This document shows positions 28,542-38,134 of a stretch of 64,000 bases of DNA, piece after piece. Both the position numbers and the translations under genes were made by a program. Source of the DNA: JARFVT01 sp036677425. Lineage in GTDB: Bacteria > Pseudomonadota > Alphaproteobacteria > UBA8366 > Aestuariispiraceae. The notes under the pieces are model-generated. The model ran no database searches. It was given only the letters and a program-made list of their open reading frames with translations, and was not told the origin of the DNA. The stretch is taken from assembly GCA_036677425.1 (NCBI GenBank), contig JARFVT010000013.1:1302001-1366000 (forward strand). Direction: 5' to 3'. The number at the start of each line of letters is the position of its first letter. Within the stretch, counting starts at the first letter, position 1.

Positions 28542-29189
28542 TTATTCTTCGGTTTCAGCCTCTGTACCATCGCCTTCTATTTCTTCTGCACTAACTTCCT
28601 GATCATCGCTTTCGTTAACAACTTTTGGTGCAGAAATCGATGCAACAACAGGATCACGATCAGTGATTGCCGATTTAACATTATCTGGCAAAGTAATATC
28701 AGACATACGGATAGTATCGCCAATATCAACATTAATCACATCAACAGAAACTTCTTGAGGAATATTAGCAGCAGAACACATTAATTCAACTTCATGACGA
28801 AGAGCAGAGAATATACCGCCCGCCTTGATACCGATTGATTCTTCAACATTTCCAAAATTAACAGGCACATTAACGGTAACCATAGTACGTGCGTTAACAC
28901 GACCGAAATCCACATGGATAACTTGATCACTAACTGGGTGGAATTGCACATCACGCACAAGAACCTGTTCTTTTTTGTCGCCTTCAACATCAAGCGTATA
29001 AACGGTTGAATAAAAATGACCGCCATTAAGACCTTTCCAGATCACACGTGGGTCAAGGGAAACCATGGTGCTGTCTTTATTATCACCATATATAACTGCG
29101 GGAACAAGACCAGCACGCCTTGTTGCCCGAGCTGCCCCCTTACCTGCTCGGTCACGCTTTACAGCGTTAAGTATATTTTCTACGCTCAT
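28542..29189 (-). CDS. rplY: 50S ribosomal protein L25, long (TL5/CTC) form
   Basis: 5S rRNA-binding ribosomal protein with the extra C-terminal domain of the general stress protein Ctc/TL5 form. 215 residues: N-terminal L25 domain (about 1-95, KRDRAGKGAARATRRAGLVP) and a C-terminal beta domain (about 96-190), then a very acidic tail (ESDDQEVSAEEIEGDGTEAE). An AAGGAT ribosome site precedes the ATG. Confidence 0.96.
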   Translation of the reverse strand: MSVENILNAVKRDRAGKGAARATRRAGLVPAVIYGDNKDSTMVSLDPRVIWKGLNGGHFYSTVYTLDVEGDKKEQVLVRDVQFHPVSDQVIHVDFGRVNARTMVTVNVPVNFGNVEESIGIKAGGIFSALRHEVELMCSAANIPQEVSVDVINVDIGDTIRMSDITLPDNVKSAITDRDPVVASISAPKVVNESDDQEVSAEEIEGDGTEAETEE

Positions 29190-29220
29190 CTTGAACTATC
29201 CTTTGAGTTTAACCCTTAAA

Positions 29221-29281
29221 CAATGAAAATCATTGATAAAGGCAATAATAATGATGCCAACCTCCAGGGGTGTTGGTCATC
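29221..29281. other. Hairpins in the prs-rplY spacer
   Basis: The 166-base gap between prs and rplY holds two short inverted repeats: CAATGA / TCATTG (29221-29235) and GATGCCAAC / GTTGGTCATC (29253-29281, one bulged base). They could be a weak prs terminator or a leader structure before rplY. No T-run follows, and I do not see a known ribosomal leader motif. Confidence 0.35.
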
Positions 29282-29355
29282 GGTGTAATATATTAAAATA
29301 CTGGCGGCTTATACACTGCAAAACTAGCTTAGGCAAATATAAAACCATAGAAATT

Positions 29356-30291
29356 TTAATCAAATAATGTTGATACTGATTTTTCTTCGTAAATGCGTTT
29401 AATTGCTTCGGCTAAAAGTGGTGCAATGGTTATTTGCCTGATATTATCGCTATCGCGAATAGCCTGTGTTGCCATGATCGAATCGGTAATGATAAGCTCA
29501 TTTAATGGTGATGCGGAAATTCGTGCAACCGCACCGCCAGATAAGACACCATGGGTTATGCATGCGCTAACTGATATAGCACCCGCATCCATCAATGCCT
29601 GTGCCGCATTGCAAAGCGTACCACCAGAATCGACAATATCATCAATCATCACACATCTGCGACCTTCAGGATTGCCAATAATATTCATGACCTCAGAAAC
29701 ACCAGCTTTCTCGCGGCGTTTATCAATTATTGCCAAATCGGAATTTAATCTTTTTGCCAATGCTCGCGCTCGCACCACGCCGCCAACATCTGGTGATACT
29801 ACCAAAATTTCATCGCCATCTTTAATTTGTTGTTTATAATCATCACAAAGAACGGGTAATGCGAACATATTATCGGTTGGAATATCAAAGAAACCTTGAA
29901 TTTGACCAGCGTGCAAATCCATAGTTAAAACCCGATCTGCCCCTGCTGTTTCAACTAAATTCGCCACAAGTTTTGCAGATATTGGCGTTCGAGGTCCAGT
30001 TTTACGATCTTGTCTGGCATAACCAAAATATGGCAATACCGCCGTTATACGCCGTGCAGACCCACGTTTTAAAGCATCGATCATTACCAATAATTCCATC
30101 AAACTATCATTGGCGGGAAAACTTGTTGGCTGGATAATGAATACATCTTCGCCACGGACATTTTCTAATATTTCAACGAATATTTCCATATCGGCAAAAC
30201 GCCGAATTGTGGCTTGTGTAAGGGGTACATTAAGATATGCCGATATTGATTCGGCTAGTGGGCGATTTGAATTGCCTGAAATAATTTTCAT
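29356..30291 (-). CDS. prs: Ribose-phosphate pyrophosphokinase
   Basis: Makes PRPP from ribose 5-phosphate and ATP. 311 residues. ISGNSNRPLAESI start, FIIQPTSFPANDSLMELLVM, the PRPP loop VMIDDIVDSGGTLCNAA and the FGYARQDRKTGPR catalytic flexible loop. First of the leftward run prs / rplY / pth / ychF. The 295 bases between it and pgeF hold no gene I can support. Confidence 0.97.
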   Translation of the reverse strand: MKIISGNSNRPLAESISAYLNVPLTQATIRRFADMEIFVEILENVRGEDVFIIQPTSFPANDSLMELLVMIDALKRGSARRITAVLPYFGYARQDRKTGPRTPISAKLVANLVETAGADRVLTMDLHAGQIQGFFDIPTDNMFALPVLCDDYKQQIKDGDEILVVSPDVGGVVRARALAKRLNSDLAIIDKRREKAGVSEVMNIIGNPEGRRCVMIDDIVDSGGTLCNAAQALMDAGAISVSACITHGVLSGGAVARISASPLNELIITDSIMATQAIRDSDNIRQITIAPLLAEAIKRIYEEKSVSTLFD

Positions 30292-30586
30292 TTGCCGGTT
30301 TTTCCCGGTTAGATATAATGGTTAATGATAAAAACTTACACCCTTATATAGATAGATATAAATCTAAACCATGCTGATTTTATGTTCTATAACAATTAAC
30401 TACATATCTGTAAACGTTGATTTAAAATTTAATTAAATAAATATGCTTATTTTTAATATTTAACCTAAAATATCATGCAACTAGCCAACATTGCCAGCAT
30501 GCTAATAAAATTTAATTGTATAAGCCACGGCATCTATTTACCCCTTTTAAAATTATAAAAGAATCACAATGAAGCATAAAAAATTA

Positions 30587-31381
30587 TTAAATAATATTAA
30601 TTTTTATTGCTGAGAATTGTCGCCCATAATCAATTTGACCATTATTGCAAGCGCGACGATAGCTAAAAAACATATCTTCATTGGCACAAGTATCATATTT
30701 TAAATGATCAATATTTGCCAATCCTAATATGGAAATTTGATATTGATTATAGCCACCAATATCAAACATATAATGCAATGATTTTTTTGCAATTGTAAAA
30801 AACCTGCCATTATCAGCATCAATATTTAAAAATCTATCCCTAAACTCACCACTAACTTCATATGATTCTTTACCAATAGATGGGCCAATCACCGCTGTGA
30901 TGTTTTTTCTTTTTGCACCAAGCCTCTCCATGGCAATTACTGTTTTTACACCAATTCCAGCCAATGCACCCTTCCACCCCGCATGTGCCGCACCAATAAC
31001 GCCTGCCACGGGATCGGCAAATAAAATTGGTGTGCAATCAGCAGTTAAAATACCTAAAACCACAGCTTTTTGTTTAGTTACCATGCCATCACCCTTGGGT
31101 GGATTTTGACTATCAAATTTATCATCCACCGTGATAATTTTATTGCTATGGATTTGATGCAAAACCCGCAAATCACATATATCTGCATTAATCGCCTGCA
31201 TAGATAAACGACGATTTTCGATGATTAGCTGTCGGTCATCATTTGAACCTAGGCCAACATTTAACCCTTTATAAATCCCTTTACTGACCCCGTTTGATCG
31301 GGTAAAAAAACCATGAGTTATATTATCGAGCTTTAATAGTTTATTACTACTTATGAATTTAGCCTGACCCATATTATCCAC
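30587..31381 (-). CDS. pgeF: Peptidoglycan editing factor PgeF (laccase-domain / YfiH family)
   Basis: 264 residues. YfiH/PgeF members are copper-independent purine nucleoside phosphorylase/laccase-domain proteins; in E. coli PgeF removes misincorporated L-Ser from peptidoglycan precursors. Metal-site motifs are visible: LHQIHSNKI, LTADCTPILFAD, GAAHAGWKGALAGIG and the C-terminal SYRRACNNGQIDYGRQ. Overlaps the methyltransferase gene by eight bases. Confidence 0.93.
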   Translation of the reverse strand: MDNMGQAKFISSNKLLKLDNITHGFFTRSNGVSKGIYKGLNVGLGSNDDRQLIIENRRLSMQAINADICDLRVLHQIHSNKIITVDDKFDSQNPPKGDGMVTKQKAVVLGILTADCTPILFADPVAGVIGAAHAGWKGALAGIGVKTVIAMERLGAKRKNITAVIGPSIGKESYEVSGEFRDRFLNIDADNGRFFTIAKKSLHYMFDIGGYNQYQISILGLANIDHLKYDTCANEDMFFSYRRACNNGQIDYGRQFSAIKINII

Positions 31382-32450
31382 CTGAAGTTACCGCCAAAAC
31401 CTTAAACAGATCACCCATTTTATCCTTATCAATTAATCGCTCCATATCATTATACAGATTTTTTTCTGCAGCAATATCGATATTTTTACCAAGGTTACTG
31501 GCGCGTTGCTCTATACCTAAATAACGCAAAAAATCTCCCTGCGTTATTATATCAGATGGCTTAGCACCAAAATCGGCAAATGCCGCTGCCAAGGCTTCAA
31601 AATCCACATGGCAAGTTAAATCCGCCTCGCCTATTTCAAGCAATGGATTAATAAATTTATGGGATTTAACCGCCTGCAAGCTATCGCCTGTTTGGCTTTT
31701 CTTATAACCATAATCAATAATTAATGCCAAGCCACCATATGTATTTATATGGCTGCCAATATTTCCCGCGATCGATAATCCAATTGGGCAAATTTCAGCA
31801 ATATCACCAATTTTCGCCGTATTTATAATATTTTCATTTAATAATGGCATCGCCGCAGTCTTGCCAATGGATTGGTTAAAAATAAAATTACCATCATCAT
31901 CCAAACTAACCAAACGCTCGTGCCAGATACCGTCGCCATTAACAGGCTCGCCCTTAATTAATTGCCTTACAGGCAAGGCATCAAAAAATTCATTGGCAAC
32001 CAATATCATCGGCAATGGCGGAATATCGACCATATTATCATGCCAAGTGATATTATATTCTTTTAAGGCATGTCGTTGTTTGGCGCGTAAAGTTGGGCTT
32101 GTCTCAATTAATATAATATTAGAATTTTTTATGAAATCTGCATTAATAATAGTTGCAGCACGTAGAATATCGGCCATTAATGTGCCACGACCAGGACCTA
32201 ATTCCACCAGGGTAAAATTATCTGGGCAACCAAGTTTTTGCCAATTATCTACAAACCATAGACCAATAAGTTCACCGAACATTTGGCTTATTTCTGGTGC
32301 TGTGGTGAAATCCCCATCTGAACCAATTGGATCACGGGTGATATAATAACCATATTTTGGATGGCCTAGCGCATCGCCCATAAAATCGGCAATGGTTATC
32401 GCACCCTCGCTTAATATGCGTTTTTTTAGAAATTCACCAACCGCAGTCAT
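31374..32450 (-). CDS. SAM-dependent methyltransferase, MidA/NDUFAF7 family
   Basis: 358 residues. NDUFAF7/MidA proteins dimethylate an Arg of complex I subunit NDUFS2 (bacterial NuoD) in eukaryotes; bacterial members usually sit beside lgt and pgeF, as here. Visible: FMGDALGHPKYGYYITRDPIG near the start, FTTAPEISQMFGELIGLW, SAM motif LVELGPGRGTLMADILRA (about residue 85) and LVANEFFDALPVRQL. Role in complex I assembly is inference. 12 bases downstream of lgt. Confidence 0.9.
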   Translation of the reverse strand: MTAVGEFLKKRILSEGAITIADFMGDALGHPKYGYYITRDPIGSDGDFTTAPEISQMFGELIGLWFVDNWQKLGCPDNFTLVELGPGRGTLMADILRAATIINADFIKNSNIILIETSPTLRAKQRHALKEYNITWHDNMVDIPPLPMILVANEFFDALPVRQLIKGEPVNGDGIWHERLVSLDDDGNFIFNQSIGKTAAMPLLNENIINTAKIGDIAEICPIGLSIAGNIGSHINTYGGLALIIDYGYKKSQTGDSLQAVKSHKFINPLLEIGEADLTCHVDFEALAAAFADFGAKPSDIITQGDFLRYLGIEQRASNLGKNIDIAAEKNLYNDMERLIDKDKMGDLFKVLAVTSGG

Positions 32451-32462
32451 ATCAATTATCGA

Positions 32463-33272
32463 CTAAGCTTTATCGGGCAGGGCTGGTTTTTTAAAAGCCC
32501 GCAAAATTAAGAACAAACCAAATAGAGCCATTGGCAAGGATAGCCATTGCCCCCATGTAGTGCCGAAAGGCAGGCTTGCTTCTAAGATTTCTGGTTCACG
32601 AACCATTTCGACCAAGATTCTAGATATGGCATAACCAAGCAAGAACACACCCGTTAATACACCAGGGCGTAAGCGCATTTTTTTGCTATGGGTTAAATAA
32701 AATAACACCGCAAATAATATCACACCTTCTAATATTGCTTCGTATAATTGGCTTGGATGGCGCGGTTCAATACCAGCGCGTGGAAAAATCACCGCCCAAG
32801 GAACATCGGTAACCCGCCCCCATAATTCTTGATTGATGAAATTTGCAACACGGCCTAAACCAAGGCCAAATGGTGCGGCGACAGCGATTAAATCAGATAG
32901 ACAAAATACGTTAAGACCATTGCGTTTGGCATATAAAATCATCGCCAATGAAACGCCTAACATGCCGCCATGGAATGACATACCACCTTGCCATACTTGT
33001 AATATTTCAAGCGGATTAGATAAATAATATGATGGGTAATAAAAAATAACATGGCCTAATCTACCGCCAATTATCACGCCAAAAATTATCCAGACAAGAA
33101 AATCATCAATTTGTTTTTTTGTAACAACCCTTGGTATTTTTTTCGATAAATACATTGCATATTGCCAACCGCCAATCAGACCAACAATATATGCCAATGA
33201 ATACCACCTAATAACACGCGGCCCCAATTCAAATGCGATTGGATCAATATTTGGAAATAAAAATGGCCCCAT
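32463..33272 (-). CDS. lgt: Prolipoprotein diacylglyceryl transferase
   Basis: Inner-membrane enzyme adding diacylglycerol to the lipobox Cys of prolipoproteins. 269 residues with about seven membrane helices. Diagnostic stretches: IRWYSLAYIVGLIGGW, IIGGRLGHVIFYYPSYY, GGMSFHGGMLG, RVANFINQELWGRVTD and HPSQLYEAILEG. The lipoprotein at 57.8 kb is one likely substrate. Order lgt-midA-pgeF, read leftwards. Confidence 0.96.
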   Translation of the reverse strand: MGPFLFPNIDPIAFELGPRVIRWYSLAYIVGLIGGWQYAMYLSKKIPRVVTKKQIDDFLVWIIFGVIIGGRLGHVIFYYPSYYLSNPLEILQVWQGGMSFHGGMLGVSLAMILYAKRNGLNVFCLSDLIAVAAPFGLGLGRVANFINQELWGRVTDVPWAVIFPRAGIEPRHPSQLYEAILEGVILFAVLFYLTHSKKMRLRPGVLTGVFLLGYAISRILVEMVREPEILEASLPFGTTWGQWLSLPMALFGLFLILRAFKKPALPDKA

Positions 33273-33297
33273 ATCAATATCCCTTAATCAATTTTTT

Positions 33298-34290
33298 TTA
33301 ACGATAAATATCATCAGCAAATAAATAATTATGAATATAACTATCGACACAATCTTCTAATTTAGTACTACCACCGACAAAACCAAATTGCTGTAATTTA
33401 GCCATATCACCAATATTGAAATATAGGTAATGATTCCTAATATTTACTGGTGTATCGCTAAATTTAATTTCCTCTGGCATATTTAATGATTTGAAAATTG
33501 CACTGGCTAAATCACTAAATGTTCGGGCTTTACCACTACCACAATTGAAAATTCCATTAATGCTTTCATTATCATATAGCCATAACATGGCGGCGATACA
33601 ATCACCGACCCAGACAAAATCACGCATTTGCATGCCATCTTTATAATCAGGGTTATGGGATTTAAATAAAGTTGCCTCGCCATTATCATTTATTTGTTCG
33701 AATAATTGATGCACCACCGAACGCATGCCGCCCTTATGATATTCATTTGGACCATATACATTAAAAAATTTAAGGCCTGCCCATTGTTTTGGCAAATCAC
33801 CAGATTGCAACCCCTTGATGCTTTGCCTTTTAATATTAATATCAACCAATTGTTTTGACCAACCATAGGCATTAAGCGGGCGCAAGGCCGACATTGGATT
33901 GATTGATTCGTCATCAACAAAGCCTAATTCACCATTCCCATATGTGGCAGCGGATGAGGCATAAATCAAACGGCTGTTATTTTCACATGCCCATTGATAA
34001 AGCCCCATGGTCATTTGAAAATTGCTATCCATTATTAAATCAACATCACATTCGGTTGTCGCCGAAACTGCCCCCATGTGAAATATCATGTTAATTTCAT
34101 CACCATTACTATCTAACCAAAGATATAAATCATCGGGATATACATGGTCAACAATTGCATGTTTTGCCAAATTACGCCATTTTAATTCGCTGTGAAAGCG
34201 ATCACAAATGACGACTTCTTCGCCGCGTTCTATCAGGGCCGCAACAAGGTTAGAGCCGATAAAACCTGCACCACCTGTGACCAAAATCAT
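33298..34290 (-). CDS. hldD: ADP-L-glycero-D-manno-heptose 6-epimerase
   Basis: Short-chain epimerase making the ADP-heptose used in the LPS inner core. 330 residues. NAD site VTGGAGFIGSNLVAAL, FHMGAVSATTECDVD, catalytic YGWSKQLVD (Tyr/Lys), FFNVYGPNEYHKGGMRSV and the RDFVWVGDCI motif seen in HldD. Implies heptose-containing lipopolysaccharide, in keeping with eptA. Divergent from ubiK. Confidence 0.94.
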   Translation of the reverse strand: MILVTGGAGFIGSNLVAALIERGEEVVICDRFHSELKWRNLAKHAIVDHVYPDDLYLWLDSNGDEINMIFHMGAVSATTECDVDLIMDSNFQMTMGLYQWACENNSRLIYASSAATYGNGELGFVDDESINPMSALRPLNAYGWSKQLVDINIKRQSIKGLQSGDLPKQWAGLKFFNVYGPNEYHKGGMRSVVHQLFEQINDNGEATLFKSHNPDYKDGMQMRDFVWVGDCIAAMLWLYDNESINGIFNCGSGKARTFSDLASAIFKSLNMPEEIKFSDTPVNIRNHYLYFNIGDMAKLQQFGFVGGSTKLEDCVDSYIHNYLFADDIYR

Positions 34291-34462
34291 ATGTAGGTAC
34301 CTTTAAAATTTGTTTGAATATAAATAAAATATTATATGCTACTTTATATATTATGGTGCAAAATACTGCAACCATTGCGCCTTGATAATATATCAATTAT
34401 ATGTGTAATATGGATGGGTGCTATGTAATTTTATATTTTAATATTTTTTAAGGCTTAAATTA

Positions 34463-34753
34463 ATGCAATTAAATAATCGGTTTCTTGATGATATTGCTGG
34501 CATAGCCAATGGAGCTGCAGGTACATTTAGTGGCATTAAAGGCGAAATAGAATCGATGGTTAAACAGCGATTAGAACGCATATTAGCCGATATGAATTTA
34601 ATAAGCCGCGAAGAATTCAATGCAGTCGAAATTATGGCCAGTAAGGCCCGCATAGAACAAGAAATATTACAAAAAAGAATCGATTCATTAGAAGCAAAAT
34701 TGCGGAATAAAAAACCTAACAAAAAATCTTCAAAAATTAAACCAAATAAATAA
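34463..34753 (+). CDS. ubiK: Ubiquinone biosynthesis accessory factor UbiK (BMFP family)
   Basis: 96-residue coiled-coil protein of the BMFP/YqiC family. UbiK binds UbiJ and lipids and supports aerobic ubiquinone synthesis. NRFLDDIAGIANGAAGTF at the start and the ISREEFNAVEIMASKARIE-heptad region are characteristic; the tail is Lys-rich. Read divergently from hldD across 172 AT-rich bases. The 296 bases after it hold no supported gene. Confidence 0.85.
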   Translation: MQLNNRFLDDIAGIANGAAGTFSGIKGEIESMVKQRLERILADMNLISREEFNAVEIMASKARIEQEILQKRIDSLEAKLRNKKPNKKSSKIKPNK

Positions 34754-35049
34754 AATAACAGCTATAATCGCTTATGAAATAAAAAACTACATGCGTTTAT
34801 TATGTCTTTTCATTGCCTTAGCAAAATAACAAAACAACAGCTCAAGAATAAAATTAATTCATAATAAAAATTATGAAAATCATACTTGCGCCATATATCC
34901 ATAACAATGTAATCTACACATAGCATTAAAAAGATACTGCATAACAATATATTGTTATTCATACAATATACACTAATCTATTATATGCTGATAATTAAGT
35001 ATGTTTAAAACTATTATGACCGGTTCATTTGAACCAAAGGGGAAATATT

Positions 35050-35553
35050 ATGCCAATGGCACAGGTTGGATTTTCAAGGGATATTCCAAATCCACTGGAT
35101 ATTTTAGAGGCAATATTTACCGCCAATGAATGGGATTTTGAACGTTCAAAACGTAATGAAATAATAGTCGATACCGTCGGTGGTTGGTGTGATTATAATA
35201 TGCATTTTATTTGGCATGATGAATTACATTCGCTTTATTTTACTTGTTCGTTTGATTTGGAAATTCCATCAGAACATCACAGCGAAATGAATAATCTTCT
35301 AGCCATGATAAATAAAAAAATCTGGATGGGGCATTTTGATTTTTGTCATAAAAGTGGTAACATCACATACCGTAACACCGTGCCAACACGCGGGTTAAAG
35401 TCATTGGCGGTCGAACAATTAGAAGATATGATGGATATTGCCTTGGCCGAATGCGAACGTTTCTACCCCGCATTTCAATATATGCTATGGGCAGATCACA
35501 AGGCCGAAGATGCAATGACCGCCGCACTTTTGGATTGCCAAGGCGAAGCCTGA
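35050..35553 (+). CDS. YbjN domain protein
   Basis: 167-residue YbjN-family protein, a fold resembling type III secretion chaperones, of unclear role (YbjN of E. coli affects motility and stress phenotypes). Conserved core: NPLDILEAIFTANEWDFERS, WHDELHSLYFTCSFDLEIP and AVEQLEDMMDIALAECERFYPAFQ. I start at ATG 35050, preceded by AAGGGGAA, rather than the in-frame TTG at 35029. Linkage with ubiK and lgt is common in alphaproteobacteria. Confidence 0.9.
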   Translation: MPMAQVGFSRDIPNPLDILEAIFTANEWDFERSKRNEIIVDTVGGWCDYNMHFIWHDELHSLYFTCSFDLEIPSEHHSEMNNLLAMINKKIWMGHFDFCHKSGNITYRNTVPTRGLKSLAVEQLEDMMDIALAECERFYPAFQYMLWADHKAEDAMTAALLDCQGEA

Positions 35554-35584
35554 TTTTGATAATATAGCTTTGATGCTTAAAAAA

Positions 35585-35920
35585 TCATCCTATCTCGCAT
35601 ATGTCAGATCTAGTTAAAAACCGTTTTCCACGACCATTATCCAATGAAAACATGCCACCTTGACCATTAACCACATCAATTATTAGGACCGTATGTTTCC
35701 AATATTCATATTGCGCCCCACCAATATAAAATGGCGCACCGCCAATTTCGCCTAGCTTGACATCATGATCAGCCAGTAAAAATTCGCCATCTTTATAACA
35801 CATAGGTGCAGAACCATCGCAACAACCACCCGATTGATGAAACATTATATTGCCATATTCGGCCTGTATTTCCTTGATTAATTCCAAGGCGGCATCGGTT
35901 GCGGTTAATTTTTCTTGCAT
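35585..35920 (-). CDS. DUF779 family protein
   Basis: 111-residue DUF779 protein. Recognised by FHQSGGCCDGSAPMCY, GGAPFYIGGAQYEYW and a C-terminal FSLDNGRGKRFLTRS. Family members are usually found next to an aldehyde dehydrogenase of the AcoD/ExaC type; here none is adjacent (the nearest ALDH is 10.7 kb away and of a different operon). The Cys pair suggests metal or redox chemistry, which is unproven. Convergent with the YbjN gene. Confidence 0.9.
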   Translation of the reverse strand: MQEKLTATDAALELIKEIQAEYGNIMFHQSGGCCDGSAPMCYKDGEFLLADHDVKLGEIGGAPFYIGGAQYEYWKHTVLIIDVVNGQGGMFSLDNGRGKRFLTRSDICEIG

Positions 35921-36002
35921 ATTATTACCTCCATTATCAGCATATAATATATTATAACATTATCAAAAAAACAAAATATTACCTAGATATTTTTACTTAC
36001 CC

Positions 36003-36917
36003 CTAATATTTTTGCTTAATTGCAACAATAATACCCATTGTGGTTAATGTTACGCCGATTAATTCATAGGATGTAGGTAACTCAGCCAGAAAAACAAACC
36101 CGCCTAAAACCGCGATTGCAGGGACTAATGCGCCAAATAATGACCCAAGCGCAGCACCTAAATAGCTAACCCCTATTGTATAGAACCATAACCCAAGAAT
36201 TGCAGTAATGATGCCTTGGCCTATTCCTTGATAAAAATAAGGCATGATTTTCTGTGTTGAAAAGCTTACATCGCCAAATAATAATATTACAGGAACCCAA
36301 ATCAACATTGACCATACCGATACGCTGGCGACAGCATCCCAAGCGTTAAAATTCCATTTTTTTGAAAAAACGGTATATATCGCCCATAACACTCCGCCTG
36401 CGACTAATAAAAGATCGCCAAAAATAACTTCATCTGATGCGGATTGAAAGCTTTGCCAATTAACTAATAACATTCCTAAAATCACCAAAATATAGCCAAT
36501 GATTTGGAATTTATTTTTAGTTTCATTAAGATATAAGAACCCACCTAATGCGCTAAACATTATCATAGTACCAGTTTCAACGATGCCAAGATGTCCTGCG
36601 GGTACAAATTTTAACCCTAATGCAGAAACATAGACATATAACGCCCCTGCCCCCGATGATATTATAATAGCCTTGAAAATAGAAATGCGTTTATAACATT
36701 TAGATTTAATATAAAATGGCAATAATGCGATACCTGCAAAGATAAAGCGAACTGCAACTATTTCCTCTGGACTAAAATCAGTAGTAACGCCAAATTTTGT
36801 AATAACAGGCCATAACCCCCAAATAATTGCCGCAATCACCGCAGAAATCATACCGATTAATCTTTTGTTATGTTCAATATCGAATATTGCTTGCAAATTT
36901 ATTGCCATATCGGACAA
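36003..36917 (-). CDS. EamA/DMT-family transporter
   Basis: 304 residues with about ten hydrophobic helices in two related halves, each an EamA domain (GMISAVIAAIIWGLWPVITK start; second repeat from about residue 160, LLVAGGVLWAIYTVFSKKW). Members export amino acids, metabolites or nucleosides. Divergent from a broken LysR-family gene 80 bases away, which was probably its regulator. Substrate is unknown. Confidence 0.9.
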   Translation of the reverse strand: MSDMAINLQAIFDIEHNKRLIGMISAVIAAIIWGLWPVITKFGVTTDFSPEEIVAVRFIFAGIALLPFYIKSKCYKRISIFKAIIISSGAGALYVYVSALGLKFVPAGHLGIVETGTMIMFSALGGFLYLNETKNKFQIIGYILVILGMLLVNWQSFQSASDEVIFGDLLLVAGGVLWAIYTVFSKKWNFNAWDAVASVSVWSMLIWVPVILLFGDVSFSTQKIMPYFYQGIGQGIITAILGLWFYTIGVSYLGAALGSLFGALVPAIAVLGGFVFLAELPTSYELIGVTLTTMGIIVAIKQKY

Positions 36918-36996
36918 CTCCCAATAGCTTTTTTATTAAAAATCAATTAGCTTATATTTGTATTAATTATATATTATCCTCAAACGAAAATTGATC

Positions 36997-37893
36997 ATGC
37001 GATCTATGCTAAAAAGTCATATGAGAAAAATTACATCTTTATCGGGTTTCCTCGCATTTGAATGCGCTGCACGCCATTTAAATTTTGGCAAAGCCGCAGA
37101 AGAAATTTGTTTGACGCAAAGTGCGATCAGCAAACAAATTAAGCAGTTAGAATTAATGGTGGGGTTTAAACTTTTTCACAGGCTAACCAGAAGGTTAGAG
37201 CTAACAAAAGATGGTGAGAAATTATATTTAACGCTAAGTAAATCTTTGGATGATATTAAGCAAACTTTAGACAATATCTGGCAAGTTGAAAGCGAAAATA
37301 AAATAATATTAAGCGCACCAAATTCATTCGCATTAAAATGGCTTATTCCCAGATTAAGCAGCTTAAGAGAGATAGAACCAAAGATAGAATTATTCATTGA
37401 GGCCGATAATAATTATATTGATCTTAGTAAAAAATCAGCCGATATGGCAATTTGATATGGTGCAAATTCAAACAAAGGTTATCATTCAAAATATTTCATG
37501 GGCGAATATCTTATTCCCGTTTGCAGCCCCGATTTATTAAATTCACCTATTAAGCAAATAAATGATTTCAGCGATTACACATTACTTCACGATGTTAAAA
37601 AACAAAAATGGCAGCATTGGCTAAAATCAACCAATGATGGTTATATTCATAAAGGCGATGAGATTTATTTTAGTCGCGATGACTTGCTTATCGAAGCGGC
37701 AATTTCAGGCCAAGGCATCGCCATATGCCTTTGGCGGCTTGTCGAGGATGATATTAAATCGGGAAGATTAATTATTCCATATGATTATCAAGTAGATAGC
37801 AATAAGGAATATTCGATAGTTTGCTTGAAAGAAAATTCTAATAATCGGCTTATAACTAAAATTACCGACTGGTTAATTTCATTGAAAAATTGA
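36997..37893 (+). pseudogene. LysR-family regulator, GcvA-like, interrupted by one stop codon
   Basis: About 298 codons, intact except for TGA at 37453-37455. HTH: FLAFECAARHLNFGKAAEEI and LTQSAISKQIKQLE. The stop falls in DMAI-*-YG, where LysR proteins of the GcvA group have DMAIRYG; CGA to TGA is a single transition. After the stop the frame remains open for 146 codons (MGEYLIPVCSPDLL and further). TGA is a genuine stop elsewhere in this window. The start may be ATG 36997, 37006 or 37021. Divergent from the EamA transporter. Confidence 0.85.
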
Positions 37894-37966
37894 TAAAAAA
37901 TGACACGCTGAAATACAGTATTTTATTAACCACCCTTAGAAAAACTCAATTCATTAAGGCTATAGC

Positions 37967-38134
37967 ATGAATAAAAAATCGAATTTATATATCATTACAT
38001 TTGTTTTTATTCCTTTTATGCTAGCTTATTTTCTATCGGAACTTTACCGAAATGTTAACGGTATAATAGGCCCTATATTAAAATCTGAGTTTAATTTAAC
38101 TCCAAGCTCTCTTGGTCTAATGACCAGCTTGTTT
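37967..38134 (+). pseudogene. MFS transporter N-terminus, cut off by an IS3 remnant
   Basis: The first ~56 codons of a major-facilitator transporter: one helix (YIITFVFIPFMLAYFLSELY) and the loop NGIIGPILKSEFNLTPSSLG typical of the family's first turn. After SLF, sequence switches to IS3 transposase in a different frame at about 38135. The remaining ~350 codons are not found in this window. Confidence 0.8.

Noticed and set aside
29221..29281. A ribosomal-protein leader or riboswitch before rplY
   Set aside because: Only short hairpins are visible; no conserved leader pattern I can name. Listed as plain hairpins.
37453..37455. In-frame TGA read as recoding (Trp or selenocysteine)
   Set aside because: hisS, hemA and other genes here end in TGA, and the expected residue is Arg; no selenocysteine element was seen. 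A point mutation or read error is simpler.
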